From Micropterix aruncella (Eukaryota > Arthropoda > Insecta > Lepidoptera > Micropterigidae), in contig OX155962.1 of the NCBI GenBank assembly GCA_944548615.1, positions 1,128,670 through 1,192,669 on the forward strand: 64,000 bases of DNA. Direction: 5' to 3'. Every line of letters begins with the position of its first letter. Position 1 is the first letter of the stretch. Made by a program: the position numbers and the translations under genes. A model generated the notes under the pieces. The model searched no databases. It was not told the DNA's origin and worked only from the letters and a program-made list of their open reading frames with translations. Below, piece by piece: positions 30,815 to 41,320 of the stretch.

Positions 30815-31265
30815 TTATTATTTATTCTGGACAGGCAGCTTTGCTGATACGTCCAGATCAGATCTTGTAAAGCTAGTCATAAACAATATTAACAAGTTAT
30901 ACAAATCAAGTATGTTTTTAAAGTGATCGATAGACCTTGCGCTAATCACTTCAAATGCTATTTATTCCACATGTCCACCACTCTATTTTGCAGAACGTTT
31001 TTAAGAGGATTAGATTTTAATTTTGTACGGATGATTTTTTTGCTGTGACCTTAAAGATTTGGGTTGACTTTGAATTTGTAAACATTCTTTAGCCCAGGTA
31101 CAACACAATAATTTGTGAGAATTTTATGTCTCCATCAGGTCCCCTTTTAGTCTCCTTTGTTTGAGAGTAGTCAGTCCAAGTAATTCCAAGCAATCTTCAT
31201 AATTTCTATTCTTCAGGCGTACTGGCATTTTGGTTGCCCTCCGCTGTACTTTTTCGAGGTATCAT
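30815..31265 (-). mobile_element. CR1-like LINE 3' fragment (antisense copy)
   Basis: Read on the minus strand it gives KVQRRATKMPV-type coding at the 5' side, LGLTTLKQRRLKGD, then WNK-FEVISA and ends CCAGAATAAATAATAATAAT. It is the same family as 31880-32575, in opposite orientation 600 bp away. Stops and small gaps make it dead. Confidence 0.78.
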
Positions 31266-31879
31266 TTTTGCTTAAGTAATGATTCCAGACTTGAGAGTAG
31301 GTCTCTATTCTCTAATCACCAATTCAAAAATCACCTTACAGCCCTGTAGAATAATCGTGTGAAGAACCAAAAGGTACTGTTGTACCAAAAAAATGTATTT
31401 TAACCTAGCAAAAAAATAATCTTGAAAAATAAATAACAGTAATTGGCGGGTAGTCCAATCTATCGAGTAGCATTGAATAGTTTATTTCAATCTGAAGAAA
31501 AAGAGGTAGTCCTTTATTATCCACCGTCTCTGTCTCCGTCCCGTAGCCCCGACAAGCTGCCTTATGAAAGGCGCTCGTGTCAGCGTCTGGAGCCTAGAAA
31601 GCCTAGTGAGCATGCCCAATACTATCCACAGGTTTGTTGTCCTAGAGAAGCCCAAACAATACCTTATTGGTCGAAGATTAGATCTTACAATAGATCTCTT
31701 TTTTTGTCTGCATTTTGCTGTTCTCCATCTGTCCTTCACTCATTCTCCAGTCCTTTCGCGCAGAGCCTTTCATGTGTACCCGCTGACAGCAACAGTATAG
31801 GCTTATGTGCGCAAGATGAGAGATTACAGGAAATTACATGAAAATTTGCAATAATCTTGTATGGAGGACCAACGGTGGG
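31266..31879. other. Spacer between inverted CR1-like copies
   Basis: Several overlapping frames of 78-132 codons lie on both strands at 31443-31841. None resembles a protein that I know and they overlap each other, so I do not call a gene. Unassigned DNA. Confidence 0.45.
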
Positions 31880-32575
31880 TACCAGTGCAGCGAAGGGCAA
31901 CCAAAATGCCAGTGGGCCTGAAGAATAGGAATTATGAAGATCGCTGGAATTACTTGGACTGACTACTCTTGAATAAAGAAGACAAAGAGGGGACCTGATT
32001 GAGACATACGAAATTCTCACAAACTATGACGATGTACCTGGGCTTAACCCTTCAGGCCTCGGCCCCTCAGCCGATTGACAAGTTGATGTCCCAAAAAATT
32101 TTAGTAAAAATTAGTAATGATACTGTCTCACCAAAACATTAATTACTGCCAAACCACTGTACCCCTAATTAAAAAAAACATATTAACATAATAAAACAAA
32201 TTAATTTAAAATAAAATTAAAACGGGTCCGTCACACGACGGACGGAAGGGTCCGTCACACGCCGATATCGACCAATTGGGGCTCTAGGGGTTATAGAATA
32301 TTTACAAATTCAACGTCAATACAAATCTTCGAGGTCACAGCAAAAAATTGAACCAAGCAAAATTTAAATATAATCCTTTTAAGAACATTCTGCAAAATAG
32401 AGTGATTGACATCTAGAATACACTAACATTCGAAGTAATTAGTGCAAGCTCTGTCAATCAATTTAAAAACAGACTCGATCTGTACCTAAAAACTTGTTAA
32501 TATTATGTATGACCAGCTTTACAAGATCTGATGGACGTATCAGCACAGCTGCCTATCCAGAATAAATAATAATAA
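31880..32575 (+). mobile_element. CR1-like LINE 3' fragment with nested TTAA MITE
   Basis: It reads AAPxKMPVGLKN-type, then LGLTTLE and GDLIETYEIL-like codons, and after the MITE continues with NRV-DI-N-LTFEVISAS, SVNQFKNRLDLYLKTC, ending CCAGAATAAATAATAATAAT. This is the C-terminal tail and 3' end of a CR1-group LINE. It is damaged by stops. Confidence 0.8.
32044..32294. mobile_element. TTAA-target MITE, copy c
   Basis: TTAA (32044-32047) then CCCTTCAGGCCTCGG; right end CTCTAGGGG then TTAT (32291-32294, one change). It is a sister of 16702-16971 with a shorter interior. Near the right end GTGTGACGGACCC (read on the other strand) occurs twice. It sits in a CR1-like LINE at a different site from copy b. 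Confidence 0.82.
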
Positions 32576-32639
32576 TAACTTGTTAATCAACCTCAACATC
32601 ATAAACCAGTCGACAATGAATATCAACATCATCCTGGAG

Positions 32640-33745
32640 ACGACACTTCAAAATTTCCATATATACAAGCCTTCTCGTTTTTTTCGCTGTGAAAATCCAT
32701 GATTAATTCGCTGCGTTGTCAGTGCGGTATGGATCACTATAGAAGCTTATTTATCCTACAGAAAAGAGCATTACGGATTATCGCCAAAGCTAAACATATA
32801 GAAACATGTAGACCTATTTTTAAAAGATTGAAAATCATGACTCTCACATCACTTTACTTATATAAGCTATTATTAGATTTTTACACCGAAAAGGATAGAC
32901 AATTTTACAAGAATTTTACAAGGAAAAGTCACGTAAAATTTAAAGATATACATAACAAAAACACCAGACAGGGCCTTATTATTTTAACCGCCTACCATGT
33001 AACATAAAAGACAATAGCAACCTCAGAACGTTCCAAAAACTTTTAAAGTATTTTTTTACAACAAACACGTTTTACTCTATTGAGGAATTTATAAATTTTA
33101 CAAAATGACTTTTTTTACAGCCCCTTTATTTTAATATAATGCGTATACTGATTATTTCATTTGTTGATTGTTTTAGCTTGAATTAATTATTTTATTGATT
33201 GTTTTAGTTATATGGTATCTTATATTTAAATATAATTAAGTATTTAGATTCTTCTTGGACAAAACATTATAAAAATTAGGTTGATTGATTATCTGATTAT
33301 TGATGATTATTGTTTTTGTTTGATCATTTCTGATATTGATTATTTTAATTGTTGATCGTTTTAGTTTTACTGCTTGTTGATTGCGCCTTATATAGCTTCT
33401 ACTTTATAAAATTTTCTTTTAAAACGAAATGTTGTATGCTCTCTGGGCAGTTTGTTACTTAAACATTGTATGTTTTTTTAATAATTCACACAATAAAGAA
33501 CTTGAACTTCAACTTGTCCACGGAAATGGCGGAAAAACGGACGGCGCCGCCGCCATGTCTGTGGATAAGCATCTATAGTGATTCATACAACGCTGACGAC
33601 CGCGCTTAGACACGGAAAATAAACTGTGGATGTCACAGCGAAAAAAAAAACGTGTGTGGACAAGAGTGTTAATAGGTTGCAAAAAAAAATACATACTGAG
33701 ACAACTTTGAAATGGATAGGTACATATGTATTTTTGTGGCATGCA
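32640..33745. mobile_element. TIR element (~100-bp arms) containing a LINE fragment
   Basis: CGTTTTTTTCGCTGTGAAAA ... GTATGGATCACTATAGAAGC (32677-32745) recurs inverted near 33560-33660 (other strand: TTTTTTTCGCTGTGACATCC ... GTATGAATCACTATAGATGC). Between them lies a LINE 3' piece (32750-33490). A third, partial copy of the TIR sequence is seen near 58810-58930. The superfamily is unknown. Confidence 0.62.
32750..33490 (+). mobile_element. LINE reverse-transcriptase tail fragment
   Basis: The frame to 33007 reads LFILQKRALRIIAKAKHIET, FKRLKIMTLTSLYLYKLLL. This is the C-terminal 'QKRAxRII' tail of a LINE polyprotein, also seen at 38838-39290 (FILQKRAIRAIYKLGARQSL, EINILTLASHYIYENL). It ends in an AT-rich 3' region with ACAATAAAGAACTTGAACTT near 33491. 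Confidence 0.65.
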
Positions 33746-34030
33746 GAACATCGATATGACACAATAAAAAGCGTGATATGATTGAATCTATAGACTCGTC
33801 AACAGAAGCGCCGCTTTTCCAAAACTGAAAGATGTCCCAATCGCGCTCTTGCTGCGAGTACAAATAAATTCAACGATGTTATAACAACGTAATATATAAT
33901 AGTGAATTACCGGGTGATTTATACGAAAACAGTGCTCCCAAGCCTGATTTTGACATAAAAGAAACATATAAGTATATAACAAAAATATATAATAAAATAG
34001 TCTTAGATTGTCTCCGAAAGATATACATAC

Positions 34031-34159
34031 CGCTAGAGCTGAGTCTATTCCTGAACATGGAGGAGAAACTGGTGGAGAAGCTTTTTCGCTTCGATTCATT
34101 GCGGCGGAAGTTTTCTTGTGACGGTGGAGAAAACAGCTGAGCACCCAGAGATAAAGGAC
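34031..34159 (-). CDS. FHIP1: FHIP1-type gene, exon (Ser-rich linker)
   Basis: Acceptor TTCGGCAG before 34159 and donor GTATGTATA after 34031 (minus strand). It takes a phase-1 codon and leaves phase 1. In the joined frame it reads PLSLGAQLFSPPSQENFRRN then KSFSTSFSSMFRNRLSSSG, a basic Ser-rich linker that lies before the C-terminal NAV/FLKELA block in FHIP proteins. Other frames of the same stretch are open but do not join to the neighbouring exons. Confidence 0.8.
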
Positions 34160-34204
34160 CTGCCGAACAATTTATTTAAAATTAGTATAATACAGCAAGT
34201 TTAG

Positions 34205-34700
34205 AATTTGACCCAGTAAAATAAAATACAAACGGAGCTGCCATGGAATTCACCGACCAAAAATCGGGCCCATCATATATAATTATTACACTTCTGGGAG
34301 GTGAAGGGTGGATTCCGGACTTACGACCGGCGGTGGTAGGTTTAGGACAGCTGTCTTGCCACATGTGAGCGTTCACCTTACTACCCATTCACTCCCCCTT
34401 CGAAGCCATAGAATTTGAGATGCAGAAATCGCGGTTTTAGATAATTTTTCTAGAAAGGAGTTGATTATTTTCCTGGAGAGACCAAGATCTTTAAAAAGGT
34501 GAAACAAAGATTTAGCTGGCAGGCCACGAGCGCCTACTTCCATCGCGTGAAGGTGAACAGTGAAGCCGTTCCGGGTGACGGCATTTGCGAAGTCATGGTA
34601 TTTATTTAATTTGTACTCGTGGTCTTTTGGGATATTTGATTCCCATGGAACAGTTAACTCTACGATAAGAACCATCTTCCGAGATAGAGAGTAAAGAGTT
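34205..34700 (-). mobile_element. RLE-type LINE 3' fragment (copy 6)
   Basis: Antisense to the + strand; it begins with the tail (AATAAAATACAAACGGAGCT) and runs through the endonuclease end to about ACTCTTTACTCTC. The 100-codon frame 34373-34675 keeps VELTVPWESN and WLRRGSEWVVR. Its 3' UTR variant (GATTTTTGGTCGG, and CACCGCCGG earlier) matches copy 5, 4 kb away in opposite orientation. It starts only about 45 bp upstream of an FHIP1 exon acceptor. Confidence 0.9.
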
Positions 34701-34799
34701 TATAGTCATTTTATTTTCCCGACAGAGGAAAGTATTGTGAATGCACTTCTGTGTGTCTGTGTGTATTTTCCGGCCTCACCTCCAGCTTCGGCAATTGTA

Positions 34800-35187
34800 G
34801 CCTGTTATACTGGGTGGTCCATCTAGCGGTATCTTTTTAAATCATATGTTATTTTGACACTGACAGCTCATTCTCGCTCAAATAAGTGACAGGAATTCAG
34901 TATCATATCTCCGCGGTACGAAATGAAACAATTTACAGTTGAACAACGTTGGGAAATATTGAAAACTTATTTCCAAAAAAGAGTGTTGTGTTGCCGATAC
35001 AGTGCAAATTTTGAAAAGAAATTTCGATCGAAATGAAGCACCGACCGCAAGGTGGTGTACGCAAATTTGTGAAGAAAGTTCGTGAGACTGGCATGTTAGT
35101 GGAGTACAAAAAAGGGTCTCCGCACTAGGCCAGTGCGCACAGCCGAGAATATTGCTGCTGTAGCCGCCAGTGTGCAAACCAATACAC
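34800..35187 (+). mobile_element. Mariner-like transposon 5' part (DUF4817/DDE_3 type)
   Basis: It starts with the TIR-like ATACTGGGTGGTCCATCTAG, then the N-terminal MKQFTVEQRWEILKTYFQ (near 34923) and pieces such as KKFR, RKFV and KKGSP with stops between. This is the HTH start common to the insect mariner-like group that begins FTVEQRxxIVKTYF. It is 3' truncated where the tRNA-type SINE begins. Confidence 0.75.
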
Positions 35188-35445
35188 GGCCCGGTGGCAT
35201 AGTGGTTAGGTCGCCTGATCTTACATTGTAAGGTCCCGGGTTCGATTCCCGGCTGGGTCACCATATTCCGTTGGGATCAAATTAACGGAATTGCATTTTC
35301 AATTCTGTCGATCGAGTGCAATAACAAGACACACACTTACATACATGTTACACGCACACATACATATAACACGTTATAGTAGGGTTGGTTGTAAGAGATT
35401 GTCATATAACAATAAACCCGCCCATTGTGACATTTCACAATAAAA
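35188..35445 (+). mobile_element. tRNA-derived SINE
   Basis: 35188-35261 folds as a tRNA: acceptor GGCCCGG/CTGGGTC, A-box-like TGGCATAGTGGTTAGG and a perfect B box GGTTCGATTCC. The anticodon loop ACATTGT lacks the invariant U33, so a working tRNA is unlikely. An unrelated body with CA repeats follows and ends near CACAATAAAAGAGTATAAAC. A-box/B-box head plus body is the SINE layout. Confidence 0.82.
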
Positions 35446-35604
35446 GAGTATAAACAATACAAGGATATCAACTCACCGCAGATCGCAGCAACTGAACATT
35501 AGTCATACAACAATGATGACAATACTGCATAAAGACCTCCGATTATTCGCATGCAAGGTTCAAGTTGATAATAATAAAAAAGTATTCAGGCTGAATTCAA
35601 ATCC

Positions 35605-36180
35605 AAAATGCGCCTATTAGTAGACAAACCAAAGCCAGGCTATAGATCCACGAATGATGGAAATACAACATTTTTCTCCTATCCTGAGCTCAGTTTTGAG
35701 ATAACAGGTGTTGACAAGAAGTTAATCGCTAAATTCTTCATCATTCTCAGGGCACTAGCGGGTGGTAGCCACATAGATATTGTTAAGTTTAGAGTACTGT
35801 TAGAAGACACTAGATTATTGTATTTAAATTTGTATAGCTGGTATTATATGCCCAGCAGTGTTCATAAGATCCTTATTCGTGGGTGTGATGTGATCGAATC
35901 ATTTTCATTACCAATCGGTGAACTATCGGAGGATGCATTGGATGCAAGACACAAAGAAGTAAGAAAAAACCCGATTAAATCACACTCATAAATGTTCAAG
36001 AGAGAGCTCGAACAAAGACTTGATGAGAGTTCTCCTGTTGACTTCTGAACCTCTCATCTCATCAGTAAGAAAAGTCATCACCAGGAAAAACATTACAGTG
36101 GATGGAGAGGTTCGGAAGTATCTTAAACCAGTCAAAAATCGTCGTACAAGGTAGATATAAATCTAAATGTAGGAATAAAT
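35605..36180 (+). pseudogene. DNA-transposon-associated protein fragment (unnamed family)
   Basis: The open frame 35608-35991 (127 codons) reads GYRSTNDGNTTFFSYPELSF, EITGVDKKLI, LNLYSWYYMPSSVHKILIRG and LPIGELSEDALDARHKEVRK. After the stop, more of the same protein can be followed to about 36150. Proteins with NDGNTARRFF...YMPxSVHKILxHG...LPIGxLSEEAxEARNK are widespread in invertebrate genomes and behave like mobile-element genes; I cannot name the family. The N-terminal part is missing. Confidence 0.6.
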
Positions 36181-36615
36181 AGCGATGATGATTCTTCCAA
36201 CTTGGATTAGTTTGAGGAGGTTTTTAGATTTTTTAAAAGTAATTATAGGTTAAATTAAGTTTAATAAGGTTAGGGATCGACCACTTCTCGAACCCAAGAC
36301 GCTAGAAAATTTTAAAAATATCAAAAATAAATGGGAATGGTCTCATGTAAAAAAAAAAAAGAAAGTTGTCGACCTCTGACTTATAGTTATGATACTTTTA
36401 TATATTTCTATTGTGTATATATTTATTATTTATTTTTTGAGACCCCGTGAACATTGCTAGTGTATATTTATAATTATAATTATAATGGTTTTATTTTAAA
36501 CATTAAAAATGTATTTAAAAATAATAAACAAATGTTAATTCAAGCTAAGGAAAGATAGATTTTGTCATAATACTGCAAAAAATATATATCTTTTTACGGC
36601 AGAGAAGTTGACTTA
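36181..36615. other. AT-rich FHIP1 intron, no gene seen
   Basis: AT-rich with an A-run near 36351-36361. Nothing coding. Confidence 0.5.
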
Positions 36616-36619
36616 GAAA

Positions 36620-37198
36620 TTGACTATTTGAATGCCTTTCAGCATACACTTCCAGACCCCAGTAACCTCGCTCGTTGGAGCTTTGCCGAGGATAGTTCTT
36701 GTCCCCTTTGTAGCAATACCCCTTGCACAGCTAGACATATTCTAGCTGGCTGCAAGGTGGCCTTAGATCAAGGACGGTATACTTACCGCTATGACAAAGT
36801 TCTCGCTGTTATTCGCAAGGTAATTAGTCTCTCAGTGGCTCGTGCCAACAAGGGTTTGACAGTATCCTCCAAACCCCCAATATAGTTGGAAGTTGGCGCT
36901 CGCGGCCTGTCAGCTGAATCTCTATTTCACCTCTTTAAAGATCTTGTCCTTTCCAGGAAAATAATCAACTCTTTCCTAGAAAAAATATCTAAAACTGCGA
37001 TTTGCGCATCTCAAATTCTATGGCTTCGAAGGGGGAGCGAATGGGTGGTAAGGTGAACGCTCACATGTGGCAAGACAGCTGTCCTAAACCTACCACAGCC
37101 GGTCGTTAGTCCGGAATCCACTGCTCACCCCCCAAAAGCGTAAAAAAATAGTATTATGATGGGCCCGACTCCGGTCGGTGAATTCCATGGCAGCTCCG
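36620..37198 (+). mobile_element. RLE-type LINE fragment with internal deletion (copy 7)
   Basis: It starts in the pre-CCHC region (TTGAATGCCTTTCAGCATAC), keeps CPLCSNTPCTARHILAGC (open to 36885), then jumps from CCCCCAATATAGTT straight to GGAAGTTGGCGCTCG. About 330 bp of the endonuclease, including PD and VELTVPWE, are deleted. The 3' end stops at GCAGCTCCG without the usual TATTTAT tail. Confidence 0.9.
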
Positions 37199-37199
37199 A

Positions 37200-37310
37200 T
37201 TTGCCCTATCCCCATACACCCCATAATGTGGAGGAATACAAACACACAGACACACACACAGACAGACTTCTATCTGGAAATGGTCTTAATCATCAGTGGG
37301 GCTCAAAATA
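37200..37310. repeat. CA/CAGA microsatellite repeat
   Basis: ACACACAGACACACACACAG and flanking sequence are the inverted relative of the repeat at 3339-3448. It begins where the LINE 3' end is cut. Confidence 0.65.
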
Positions 37311-37418
37311 TATATTTTCGTCTTCATCTCGTTTTTTTTAGCGCATTCACAACACTTTCCCTCCTGGTCGGTTGGTGGGCTGGAAAAGTAAAAGTTTTAA
37401 GAAACCGGATTATCTTAC

Positions 37419-37644
37419 CACTGGAATGTGCCAAATGCGAAGGAGATTCACTGATTGTCGATTCCTGGTTTGCGTTTCTCCTGTCGACGTTGTTATTGCC
37501 GATCTCCATAATGGCGTTCCTGCGAGCATTCGCCAGGGATATCTCTCTGTGTATGAGAAAACTCCGTGCCTCTTCCATCAGATCTGCCGCATCAGCGTGA
37601 TTCTTCGTTATGCTATCAATTTGTTGCTTTATTATGCTAATAAT
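37419..37644 (-). CDS. FHIP1: FHIP1-type gene, exon
   Basis: Acceptor CCATTTCAG before 37644 and donor GTAAGATAA after 37419 (minus strand); phase 0 in, phase 1 out. It encodes IISIIKQQIDSITKNHADAA then DLMEEARSFLIHRE, the segment that follows VFQPSVKSLLQ in FHIP proteins (VLxSxKxKIE...KAKKYLIARG), then a polar linker NVDRRNANQESTISES. It joins the 39760-39938 exon without a gap (SSLFQ|IISIIK). Confidence 0.9.
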
Positions 37645-38790
37645 CTGAAATGGAAGCATTTAATGAATGCATTGCAGTCCATCCACCCACTAGTTTATGG
37701 ATTTCATCTCTCTGCAGTTCAGGAACCACTCGAAGTAGCATTCTCTGGCTCGAATGTTCGTGTTCCAGCTCCACTATTTTTATTGTATGGTATCCCTCAA
37801 GTTATGCGGCACTTGTTATGCAAATTTCGAGTTACGCGGAAATAAATTGCAGAAATGTTTGAATTATGCGGTTTTGGAATAATTTTCGTTTTTTTAAAAA
37901 ATATGTATTATAGATGAATGTTTTTACATTAAACAAAATATAGGTAGAAATTGTGGTTTGCAATAATCTTAAGTCCCGACTTACACGGTTTGGATTTACT
38001 CAGAATCAATCAAACACATAACTCAAGGCATACCTATAACAGTCTAAGATCCCACTGTAAGATTTCTACCTTCCTATGTTTTTCAATGAATTGCTATTTA
38101 ACCAGACAGACGTGTCTACCATGTTATTAAAAAAATACCCTTTCGCTGTCGGTTAAATAGAAACTACCCTTTCTCTGTCGGTTATCTCTTCGGGTTAAAT
38201 GGAAGATTATACATACTGTCGTCAATTATGAAGTTGCCGTATTGATGTATTTTTTTTAAAACTGAAAATATCATGAAAATAGACCTTATCGACCTTTATC
38301 AACAAAAAAAAATAAAAACAAAAATCATGTATTCATTTGATTTTGAAATATTTTTCTTCTGTTTTTTACTCTAAAAATGGTATGTGTAAAAACATTGATA
38401 TTTTTTTAATTACGGCATGTATTGCCTTGAAATATGATGTAATAAAATATTTAGCAAAAGAGTTTTAGTTTACCTAAAACAAAGAAAAAAACTACTATAT
38501 TGAAAACATTTTTTTAGAAGTTTACATTTTTCTCTCGCTTTTTAAAAAAAGGTTTATTTACTCAAAATAATGGCCACATTACTTAATATTATGTATGTCC
38601 TCACTTCATTAGGCACCTAAAAAGAAATCGGGCTGTTAGGGCTTTTGATGTTTATAATAAGCCTGTGTTCCGAAATATACTTTCAAGGCCACCGGTGATG
38701 CAGTCATTATTTTACCAGTACTCTGCTTTACTTAATTGAAAAATCAATGTGAAATGAAGTAAATTAGAAGTGGTAACAGGTTCACTTATT
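37645..38790. other. AT-rich FHIP1 intron, no gene seen
   Basis: Nothing coding. A CCCTTTC(G/T)CTGTCGGTTA word is repeated at about 38140 and 38169, an unexplained short direct repeat. Confidence 0.5.
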
Positions 38791-38794
38791 TTTA

Positions 38795-39445
38795 TCTGGG
38801 TTACTTCTGGCTGGTTTACTTCAGCTATTTTCACAGCTTGATGTCGTATGGCATCTTGCTGTGGGGTCATGCTGCTGACGCTGATAAAATATTTATACTA
38901 CAGAAACGAGCCATCCGCGCTATTTATAAATTAGGTGCTAGACAGTCGTTACGCGGAAAATTTAAAGAAATCAATATTTTGACACTTGCATCTCATTACA
39001 TCTATGAAAACTTAATGTATGTGCATAAAAATAAAGAACTGTTTTTAAAAAACTCTGATAGGCATGGTGTCAATACTAGAAATAAAAATAAACTTGCTGA
39101 CCATAAAAGTCGACTCTCCAAAACCATAAAATCATTCAAAGGGCAATGTATACGCTTCTACAATAAAGTCCCCGAAAACATGCAAAATTTATCTGTGATA
39201 CAATTTAAGTCATTTATTAAGAAGAAGCTGTACTCAAAGGGCTACTATAAAATTAATGATTATCTGGACGACAAAGACCCTTGGAAATAAAATGGTTACC
39301 TCGATGATTTATATCACGTTGTATGTCACAATAATTTGTTATAATGTCACAATAATTTAATTTTTATATCATTTATGTATGTTTGTATGCATTATTGACG
39401 TCAAAAAGTTACGATTTCGTACTATTTTGAATAAAAAACCTATGA
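38795..39445 (+). mobile_element. LINE RT tail fragment with TATGAC tail
   Basis: The frame 38838-39290 (150 codons) reads MSYGILLWGHAADADKIFIL, QKRAIRAIYKLG, EINILTLASHYIYENLMYVH and ends DDKDPWK. This is the thumb/C-terminal tail of a LINE reverse transcriptase (SYGI.xWG...QKRAxR.I). A short 3' region ends in CTATGACTATGACTATCG, a simple-repeat tail. It is truncated at the 5' end, but what remains is open. Confidence 0.72.
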
Positions 39446-39759
39446 CTATGACTATCGTAAAATAAGCTTCAAAAACTGAATAAAAAATAGCTTCTAGATT
39501 GACAGCGGTGATTAATATGAAAGTTCAATCCTCTAATACAAAGATACAAGCCAAGTACAAAAATAAATAGAAGGACAACACCGTCTACATTGAATGATGA
39601 TGGTGGCTGTTTTTAGCGAACTCTGACCAGTCGACCACCGTTGCAAAGTTAAAGAAATACAGATAAACAAATGTTCCGATGAAACACTGAAAAATTTTTG
39701 GACATCTAAAAGAATATCATTTCATACATGAATTAACTCTTTTCTTTTCTGATACTCAC

Positions 39760-39938
39760 TTGGAATAATGAAGAGACAGTCGGCTGCAGCACAATCCACG
39801 GACACAAAAGAAGAGAGCGTAGAAGCGGTGACGGGTATACAGCGAGTCGCGATATCACACCAGTCAAACGAATATTTATAAACAGATCATTATCAAGCAT
39901 TGTTTTTAGTTTATCAAAGAGTGTCTGAAGTAAAGGAC
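39760..39938 (-). CDS. FHIP1: FHIP1-type gene, exon
   Basis: Acceptor TTTTTTTCAG before 39938 and donor GTGAGTATC after 39760 (minus strand); it completes a phase-1 codon and ends phase 0. It encodes GPLLQTLFDKLKTMLDNDLF, INIRLTGVISRLAVYPSPLL, RSLLLCPWIVLQPTVSSLFQ. This matches the most conserved C-terminal FHIP block (GPFMxVLFxKLENML...NxxLTGLVxxLAxHPxPLLRSFLL). Confidence 0.93.
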
Positions 39939-40093
39939 CTGAAAAAAACGAAATGAATATTAGAAAATTAGCTGAGTCTGCGATAACTCTATCCATAAAG
40001 AGCCATACTATTCTCAAATCCAGCTCTCTTCTCCCGGTCTGCGATATTTTGGACTGCGCGAATGTGAAGTATGGGACAAACGATTAGTTACGG

Positions 40094-40654
40094 AAGCACC
40101 GAAAAAAAATTCAAGAGCTTTTGGAAAAGTTGATACTTTCATATCAGAAAGTATGTTGTCCATAGAATGCCGGGGTACAGTCAGCAGGACAGATTCCGGT
40201 ACACCTGGCGCTGGCGTACTCGGAAAGTTGTAATTTTAATTAGTGCTCTTAAAATGTTTTGGAAAAGCTGAAAATTCATCAGTAGACAATGGATGCAATA
40301 TAGAAGTCGAAACATATGATCAGACTGCTTTATAATCAAACGCATGGCGTCAGCATCTCCATACCATTATATTACGCCACTGCGACCATTACATTGCGCG
40401 ACACAACCGATGCGAGACATGTATGGAGATGCTGATGCCAAGCGTTCGATTATGAAGCAGTCTACAGATGAATTTTCAGCTTTTCCAAACCTCTTTGGGG
40501 GGGTCTAATTAAAATTACACCTTTTCTAGTATGCCAGCGCCAGTCCAGGAACCTGGCCTGCTGACCGTACCCTGGCATTCTATGGCCAAAATACTGTCTG
40601 ATCCGAAAGTATCAGCTTTTCCAAAAACTCTTGCACTTTTCTGTCACTGGCTCT
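40094..40654. mobile_element. Fold-back element, copy 2
   Basis: The two ~250-bp arms are inverted repeats: 40094-40380 (GAGCTTTTGGAAAAGTTGAT ... ATAGAATGCCGGGGTACAGT ... GCGCTGGCGTACTCGG) and 40410-40654 read backwards (other strand: GAGCCAGTGACAGAAAAGTG ... GGAAAAGCTGATACTTTCGG). The spacer is only about 30-50 bp, so the whole element can fold. Coding capacity is absent. Related to 21871-22673. Confidence 0.85.
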
Positions 40655-41320
40655 CAGACTAGATAGTCTTAATCACAAATATCATATAACTACTAATGTT
40701 AGCTGAATATACTAAATAATATAGAAATATTAATAATAAAAAATCTCTAACCGATTGGTTGTTGGATGTGGGTAGGGACGGTTTAGGGAATATGCTGACT
40801 GTTGTATTTTGAATGATAGTATTTAGTACTTAGTATTTAGTTTTTCCATGATAATTTTAAAATGACTATTATAGGTATGTGAGCGTTATATCAATATGTA
40901 ATTGATTTATATAAGTATATTATTTTAGTTTTTATTTTTCTTTATTTTGGTTTTATTATTATTTTCGTATAAATATATGTATGTGTATGTGTGCATATAT
41001 GGATATATATTTTTACTATAGATGTATATAAGTATCTATCCATATTTGTATATGCGTAAATATTTGAAGTTTTATATTTGTTGATTTAAAAATAAGTACT
41101 AACTATAGTTTAAGTTGACAGTGCACACTTAATATCGTCATTAAAAGTCTGCCTTAGAACAGGCCTAGGCCTAGTTAGGCGACTGTGTCAATCATTAAAA
41201 ATAATGTCGCATCAATTTCTTGCTAACATCTTAATCAAATATGACATTAATTTTTGACTAGATGTGTTACTAAATAAATAAATAAAATAAATAAATAAAT
41301 AAATAATAAAACGCTTTAAC
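40655..41320. other. AT-rich intron ending in (AAAT)n
   Basis: Low-complexity TATA-rich sequence, then a (TAAA)n run at 41271-41310, possibly the tail of an unidentified LINE in + orientation (CTAGTTAGGCGACTGTGTCA upstream). No ORF. Confidence 0.45.

Noticed and set aside
31443..31841. Open frames on both strands between the inverted CR1-like copies
   Set aside because: Overlapping frames in three registers with no conserved motif; more likely chance.
33788..34144. 118-codon minus frame covering the 34031-34159 exon
   Set aside because: It is a different register from the one that joins both neighbouring FHIP1 exons, and continues through the donor site.
35188..35261. Functional tRNA gene
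   Set aside because: Folds with good A/B boxes, but the loop lacks U33 and it is followed by a SINE body; called a SINE head instead.
37372..37845. 157-codon + frame over the FHIP1 exon
   Set aside because: Antisense to a well-supported FHIP1 exon with matching splice phases.
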